Below are positions 58,873 to 64,000 of a stretch of DNA of 64,000 nucleotides, one piece after another. This DNA comes from Bagarius yarrelli (lineage: Eukaryota > Chordata > Actinopteri > Siluriformes > Sisoridae), in assembly GCA_005784505.1 (NCBI GenBank), contig VCAZ01000113.1:767001-831000 (forward strand). Reading direction: 5' to 3'. The notes beneath the pieces were generated by a model, which saw only the letters and a program-made list of their open reading frames with translations, was not told where the DNA came from and made no database searches. Within the stretch, counting starts at the first letter, position 1; every line of letters starts with the position of its first letter. Both the position numbers and the translations under genes were made by a program.

Positions 58873-59628
58873 AATATTGTGTGGTATAATAGGTTACAGG
58901 CAGTGGTTCCTCAAACAAATTCCTTTCTTTTTTCCCCTCTGCCTAAAGCTGTGCATTTTATATGGCAGCAGAGCAGATCCAATTATCCTCCAAATGGAGA
59001 TTTGGGCATTTCATCACTCATTGCCATGCTCGTTTATCATGCCTTTCCTTGCCACCCGTTCCCAATTTATTTTTCTGGGTTTTTTTTTTGTTAAACAAAT
59101 GCTGCAGTGATTCTTCATGGTTTTGTGGAAATCATCTTCTTAAATTGCAAAACCTTCACTCTAACCTCTAAGACCTTCTCTGAGGTGATAATCATCTACC
59201 TTCTCTATAATTTACCTGGGAAGCCCATGTTATTTACCATTCAAAACACGGAGGCAAAAAAGGATGTGAATAAAGCGGAAGGTTTAGGAAAAAAGGAAAA
59301 TCCGCAGGGAATGGATGGAATGGATATGAGATGGTGACACAGATGTAGGAATAAAAGTGACTAAGGGACAGGAGTATGTTGAGATCTCAGATGGAATAGA
59401 GATAGTTTGGAATACATTGTGCTAAATCTTCTTGACGATTTTTTTTTCTTCTCCAGTAAAGAAAATAAAAGAATTTTAATGGCATTTTATGAAAACAGGT
59501 ACACATTTTTTACAGGCATGGGTAAATAGGTTTTACAGTAATAGGTTAAGTTACCATTAGAATACTCATAGGCAGACACTCATAATTTATCATATTTACA
59601 TAAATATGACAATCTAATTTCAGACCTG
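58873..59628. other. intergenic stretch
   Basis: No supported gene. Confidence 0.45.
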
Positions 59629-59650
59629 TCTGTCTGTCTGTCTGTCTATC
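59629..59650. repeat. (TGTC)n microsatellite
   Basis: Five to six TGTC units. Confidence 0.9.
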
Positions 59651-59712
59651 TGCCTCTATTTCATTTTTCCCTCTATTATCTTTTAATTTTTCCCTTCCTA
59701 CTGCTAGTGGCA

Positions 59713-59715
<3 letters not shown>

Positions 59716-59764
<49 letters not shown>
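59716..59764. repeat. (TA)n microsatellite
   Basis: About 24 TA units followed by short TTTA units. Confidence 0.95.
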
Positions 59765-59767
<3 letters not shown>

Positions 59768-61382
59768 ATTTATTTATTTATTACAGCACTAGACCATTCC
59801 CAATATTTTAAAAATGGACCTTATATCCAATCTGACCTTCACCTGTCTAAAGCCTATATTCATTCTTTCTTTTTGTTTTAATCATTAGTCCCTTGTGGAG
59901 TATCTACTCTTGGGGCGTATCTATTATTAATAGAAAGGCAGTTAATTATGAATGGACATCCCCAGCATAGGCCTAATGAAATTCACTTATAGTGGTAATT
60001 AATAGAAGGCTGGCAATTCTCTTTGATGGTATGCTCTTTTGTATCAGTGAGGCGTCTTCGTGCCTACCACCTACAACCTTCATTCATTAGCCCTGCTGAC
60101 ATTTTCAAAAATGTCATCAGGTTCAGTTCAGGGTTCGACGGTCCAAGACTTTCATTCTTTACTTTATTTCTATGCATAAACCAAACTGGTAGCTTTATAG
60201 TAACATAAATTATAGGACATGTAATAGTTTCATTTACATTCATTACAGTACATTCCAAGAAAAGGGAATTTGTTGCCATAGCAGGCCACAGAACTTACAG
60301 AAAGTATCTGCTGAGAAAACGCAAAAGTTCAAGACCCAGAATCTAAAGAGCTAGATGTCTCAAGGGGTTAAACCAATGAGACTGACTCATCTGAGCTAAA
60401 GTGAATTAAATAGATTATGAGATCTTCCAGAATCTGTTATGACTCATAGTCACAAGCTATGTGAACGGTTTAGCATAGGATACAGCAGGATATGATTAAG
60501 AAAATGTTAATCAAAATGAAGTCAAAATGATACTGCAATAACAATAGCTTTTTTAGAGCTGAACAGGGTGAATTAAGAGTCACGGGGAGCCATCTGAACT
60601 GGCTATCCGCAAATGTTAAGTGTCATTCAGATTTTTTTATATTGTGTCGATTTCAAGTGCTGAACATAATAAAAAAATGCAGAAAACTGTTCTTACAATC
60701 CATCTGCCATAAATTCGTACCGAATACACTTTTATGTGAGGCTATAACTAATCAGAAGCTGTACAGAAACTTTGATGGGATCATGTGACCAATCCTACTA
60801 GAAACAACCATGTTCACCAGCCTTTGTTTAACTGGCCAACAAGGAGGCATCCCAATTAACTATTTATACAGTATATAATAATAATAATCTGGGCATTACC
60901 CAGAAATGGTGCTTAATGACCCTAAGCACCAGCTTAGCCACAATTATTTTCACTAATTAATATTTACAGTCCACCAGGTCCATATTTTGAATTTCTACAT
61001 GAATGTGCAGCTGTTCACTTAAATCCTATTATTTTATGGGGTTTTTTTTATGCTTTTCATGAAATCATATTGTCTAGATTATGTTTCAACAGTGTACTGA
61101 AAGATTTTTGATTAAAGTTATACATTAGCCGTTCTGGGCAGGGTTGTGTGTTGCTTGTTTTGCTGAATTTTATTAGTTGCTATTGCTGCTGAATGCTAAG
61201 GTAGCAGCAGTTGGTAACTTTGGTAAAAACACAACTACAGTTGCTCAGGGTTTTGTTTTAGGGCCACTGATCTTTAATAATAAAATTTAAAATTTAAAAA
61301 TAAAAAGACATGGATGAATAAGTAAACATAATGAAAGAGCGCAAATGAATATTATATAAATATAAATAAAATAAGGAGTAGG
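59765..61382. other. intergenic stretch
   Basis: No gene or known element is recognised. Confidence 0.45.
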
Positions 61383-61455
61383 GGTGTGACGAGATCTCGT
61401 GACACAAGGTCTCGCCAGATCCAATGTATATCGTGAGATCCCACTGGTCTCGCGA
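61383..61455. repeat. palindrome-rich GATCTCG repeat
   Basis: It contains the perfect palindrome ACGAGATCTCGT (61389-61400), then AAGGTCTCGCCAGATC and ATCGTGAGATCCCACTGGTC with TCGCGAGA. It is a small dispersed fish repeat type with several CpG sites, unusual for this AT-rich region. Confidence 0.55.
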
Positions 61456-61584
61456 GAATGTAACAATAGAAGGTTCCCCGCATCATGTTAATCGTTTGTG
61501 TGGCAACATTTTGGTTTCCCGGGTGTGTTTAGTTAATCCCTCTCCAGTCCAAAGACATAGGCTTTTGCATTTCTACACCGTCCA

Positions 61585-61720
61585 TAATGTGGGAATGGGT
61601 GTGTAATTGTGATTGTGCCCTATAAAGGTTTTTTTCCTACATCTTTGCCCTCAAGCAACTGGGAAAGGCTTTAAAATTCATCATGACCCTGTGTAGGATG
61701 GATAGGTGGATGGACGCAAT
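61585..61720 (+). repeat. dispersed retroposon family C, degraded 3' part
   Basis: GTGTGTAATTGTGATTGTGC, GGGAAAGGCTTTAAAATTCA, ATGACCCTGTGTAGGATGGA, then GGATGGA units. Confidence 0.6.
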
Positions 61721-61945
61721 CTGATTTTACCTTAATACTAGCCTGATCTTAATATTAAATCTAGAATTACTTTTAAGTTTGTTCTGTATCAGATCCACTT
61801 TATTGTACGTTTGCTTTCGCTTTTGTTTGTGCTGCAGGTCGGTGTTGTATTTTTTAAATGTCTTTGTATCTATGAGATTAGTATTTATTGAATCTTTGCC
61901 CTTGTCCTCTTCCCCCCCCCACCCACTCAACCACATTTTGCATCT

Positions 61946-61991
61946 CTTTCTCTCTCTCTCTCTGTTTCTCTCTCTTTCTCTGTCTCTCTCT
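61946..61991. repeat. (TC)n microsatellite, imperfect
   Basis: TC units with TTTC and TGTC interruptions. Confidence 0.9.
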
Positions 61992-63376
61992 TAGTAATGA
62001 AAAGAGTACTAAACATATCTACTTAATTAAAAGTATTGCTACCTAAGAAATAATTCACCTGAGTACAAGCGGATGAACTGAAAAATAATATGATCCAAAT
62101 AAAAAGTAAATAAGTATTATGTTCATTGTGTAAAATGTGCTTGTAAATCAGTCAGCAGCAAGAAAGATGTGGAAGTTATGGGGTGTTTTCTGTGCTGCAC
62201 ACACAGAAAGCTACAGTACCTCTCATAGTGGGCAAATTCTTCATTGATTTGTCTTTCATGTCTTATACTTGAATAGATCATAAATATATGCAAAATTTGG
62301 CAAAATATCCTTATAAACAGTCAATTTTGTTGAACGTAAATGTAAATTTGGAAAAGAAAATTCACTCATTTCTTATTTCAGAAGTTATTATTTGTATTAT
62401 CATCATTTATTTTTCTTTATTTATGTTGAAGGTTTATAATATTTAGTCTAGTTGTTTTTTCTGTGGTATTTTTGGTGATACAAAAATGATGCAAAAGTTT
62501 CTCAGGAAAGTCTTTTTTAGGCTGCTGAATTTTGTCTATAGTATTCAGTTACATCAGAATACACAAGTTTGATATCTACATTTTTGGCCTAATTTAAATC
62601 AAAACTTAGATAATAATTGTTTAAAATTGTAATTAATGAACAGAATAGTGAAAAAAGATGAGGCTTCTCATCATCATCACATGGTCTGCTGGTTTCCTCT
62701 GCAGACATCACGCTTTTTGGATAAAGCTTCTTTGAACGCAAACTGACGTGAAGTGGTGTAAATGTTTTCTTTTTTTTTTTTTTTGCAAAGCCGCAGCTTA
62801 TCCTTATCTGAAATTTGTAGTCAAATCATTGAATTTTTTAGACAACTTAGCTGGAAGTAAAAGTATAACAATTGAATTATACTCCAAAAAAATGGAAATA
62901 TCTTCTCAAGTACTATAACAAAAGTATTTAGTTAATATCCACGACTGCTCTCTCTCTCTCTCCCTCTCTTTTTCGAACCTCTCCACACACTGCAGCAATC
63001 AGACTAGCAGCACTGACTGATAATCATGTGAATGCCGAGGTGAAAGCCAGAACATTTATTTAAAATGAGCTGTCGTGGGCATATAAAGAGAAGATAAATT
63101 GTTGGAAGAGAAAGGTCAAAATATGAGGAGTAGTGGCAGTGCAACCTGCACGCTTCCTTTTGCCCATTTGCTCCGGTGGGATTGTGCGAAGCAGGGGTTG
63201 TTTGGCGTAGGCTGCTTAGCTGCCGACTCTTTTGCCAGAAGCTGAATGCAGGGAGGTGTAAGAATAAATAACGGTTCTCATTTGGAGCTCGGCAACTAAG
63301 CAACAGGTCACAAAATTTGAGAATATGTTTCTGGATTCCTAAGACCTTAAATGTGATTTACATGTTAAGTGATCGA
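61992..63376. other. intergenic stretch
   Basis: GAGTACTAAA-type and CTCAAGTACTATAAC-type segments at 62003 and 62905 may be the two ends of a non-autonomous DNA element. A short TC tract is at 62948-62970. No gene. Confidence 0.4.
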
Positions 63377-63402
63377 GAGAGAGAAAGAGAGAGAGAGAGA
63401 TT
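63377..63402. repeat. (GA)n microsatellite
   Basis: GA units with one AAAG interruption. Confidence 0.9.
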
Positions 63403-63721
63403 CTTTAGTTTGACCAACCTAATTTTTTCAATTGGTTTATTTTATCATTTTAATCTGCATTTTATCATTAATCACTAAACAATAATTAATTATATTTTTA
63501 TACCTGGTACCCTAGTTTATATCATACGGCTCGATACGGACCTTTTAATGGTTTCCCTGAGAGAATAAACCAAAGGGTTTTGGATTAAACATTTGTTCGA
63601 TTTCCACTATAGCCCTATCTATTAAACCTAATTCCAATAATAAGCTAAGTATTAGGCTCTTTGTGCTCAATGTAAAACAGGAAATAGAATATAGTGAAAT
63701 GACTTATACGATATTTATATT

Positions 63722-63908
63722 TCCTGCATTTGGCAGATACCCGTATCCAGAGCGACTTACATTTATCTATTTTATATACAACTAAGCAAATGAGAGTTAA
63801 GGGCTTTGCTCAAGGGCCCAGCAGTGGCAAGTGGTGGTCCTGGAAATCGAAGCCCCCGATCTTCCAATTAGCAGTCGAACACTTTAACACCTGTGCTACC
63901 ACTTCCTA
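63722..63908 (-). mobile_element. SINE family A copy
   Basis: CTGCATTTGGCAGATACCCG, ATCCAGAGCGACTTACATTT, GGGCCCAGCAGTGGCAAGTG, CTGTGCTACCACTTCC. It is nearly full length. Confidence 0.88.
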
Positions 63909-63961
63909 TTTGCATTCTATTAAAATTATGTTGTGGTGATTTGGAGATATACAATCAGATA

Positions 63962-64000
63962 TACAGTGCCACTTGAACTTTATTTACATTTTGTCACCTT
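63962..64000. repeat. start of a Tc1-like terminus, cut by the window end
   Basis: TACAGTGCCACTTGAACTTT and ATTTTGTCACCTT resemble the terminus at 28120-28335. Confidence 0.5.

Noticed and set aside
1..64000. True tRNA genes or CRISPR arrays
   Set aside because: All tRNA-like heads belong to SINEs with shared downstream bodies. Short repeats are microsatellites, not spacer-repeat arrays.

Overview
This window is animal nuclear DNA, most likely from a ray-finned fish. It is AT-rich and lacks operon structure. It has long introns and intergenic tracts, many microsatellites, and a dense mix of teleost-type repeats: Tc1/mariner, DIRS tyrosine-recombinase elements, RTE-type LINEs, Ty3/gypsy, piggyBac and tRNA-headed SINEs. 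The abundant tRNA-headed SINE and the GATAAG..TCTGCCAAATG-type SINE tail suggest an otophysan fish, perhaps a catfish or relative. That placement is inference only.

Only one host gene is well supported. It lies on the plus strand at about 11.6-20.1 kb and encodes a class III small leucine-rich repeat proteoglycan. Six coding exons (11629-11805, 12694-12859, 12980-13138, 14505-14707, 18413-18508, 19879-20049) join in consistent phase to give about 323 residues. The protein has a signal peptide, an acidic Tyr-rich segment, a Thr/Pro-rich linker, the C-x2-C-x-C-x6-C N-terminal cap, LRRs and two C-terminal cysteines. Epiphycan (epyc) fits best; opticin (optc) is the alternative. One of its introns appears to use a GC-AG splice pair.

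Layout: 1-1958, DIRS-like YR retrotransposon on the minus strand, cut by the window edge and internally deleted. 2.6-7.2 kb, (TA)n arrays, a LINE 3' end, a tetranucleotide tract and two broken Tc1-like elements almost back to back. 7.5-8.4 kb, an LTR-like repeat and a SINE. 9.7-20.4 kb, the SLRP gene with a fold-back repeat and SINE/LINE tails in its introns. 20.4-37 kb, repeat-rich intergenic DNA with piggyBac, Tc1, LINE and gypsy relics. 38.3-39.7 kb, a decayed integrase-core gene split by an LTR-like insertion. 40.7-42.4 kb, a GC-rich patch, a second LTR-like copy and one orphan candidate exon. 46.4 kb, an IS630/Tc1-superfamily transposase relic. 47.7-49.8 kb, an RTE-type LINE. 50-64 kb, more SINEs, a Tc1 fragment, degenerate direct repeats and microsatellites.

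Apart from the SLRP gene, every recognisable coding sequence is a mobile-element relic with stops, frameshifts or deletions. I found no CRISPR array, true tRNA or rRNA gene, or convincing new system. The most unusual items are the integrase-core relic, the fold-back repeat inside the SLRP gene, the GC-AG intron and the unassigned exon at 42338-42407.
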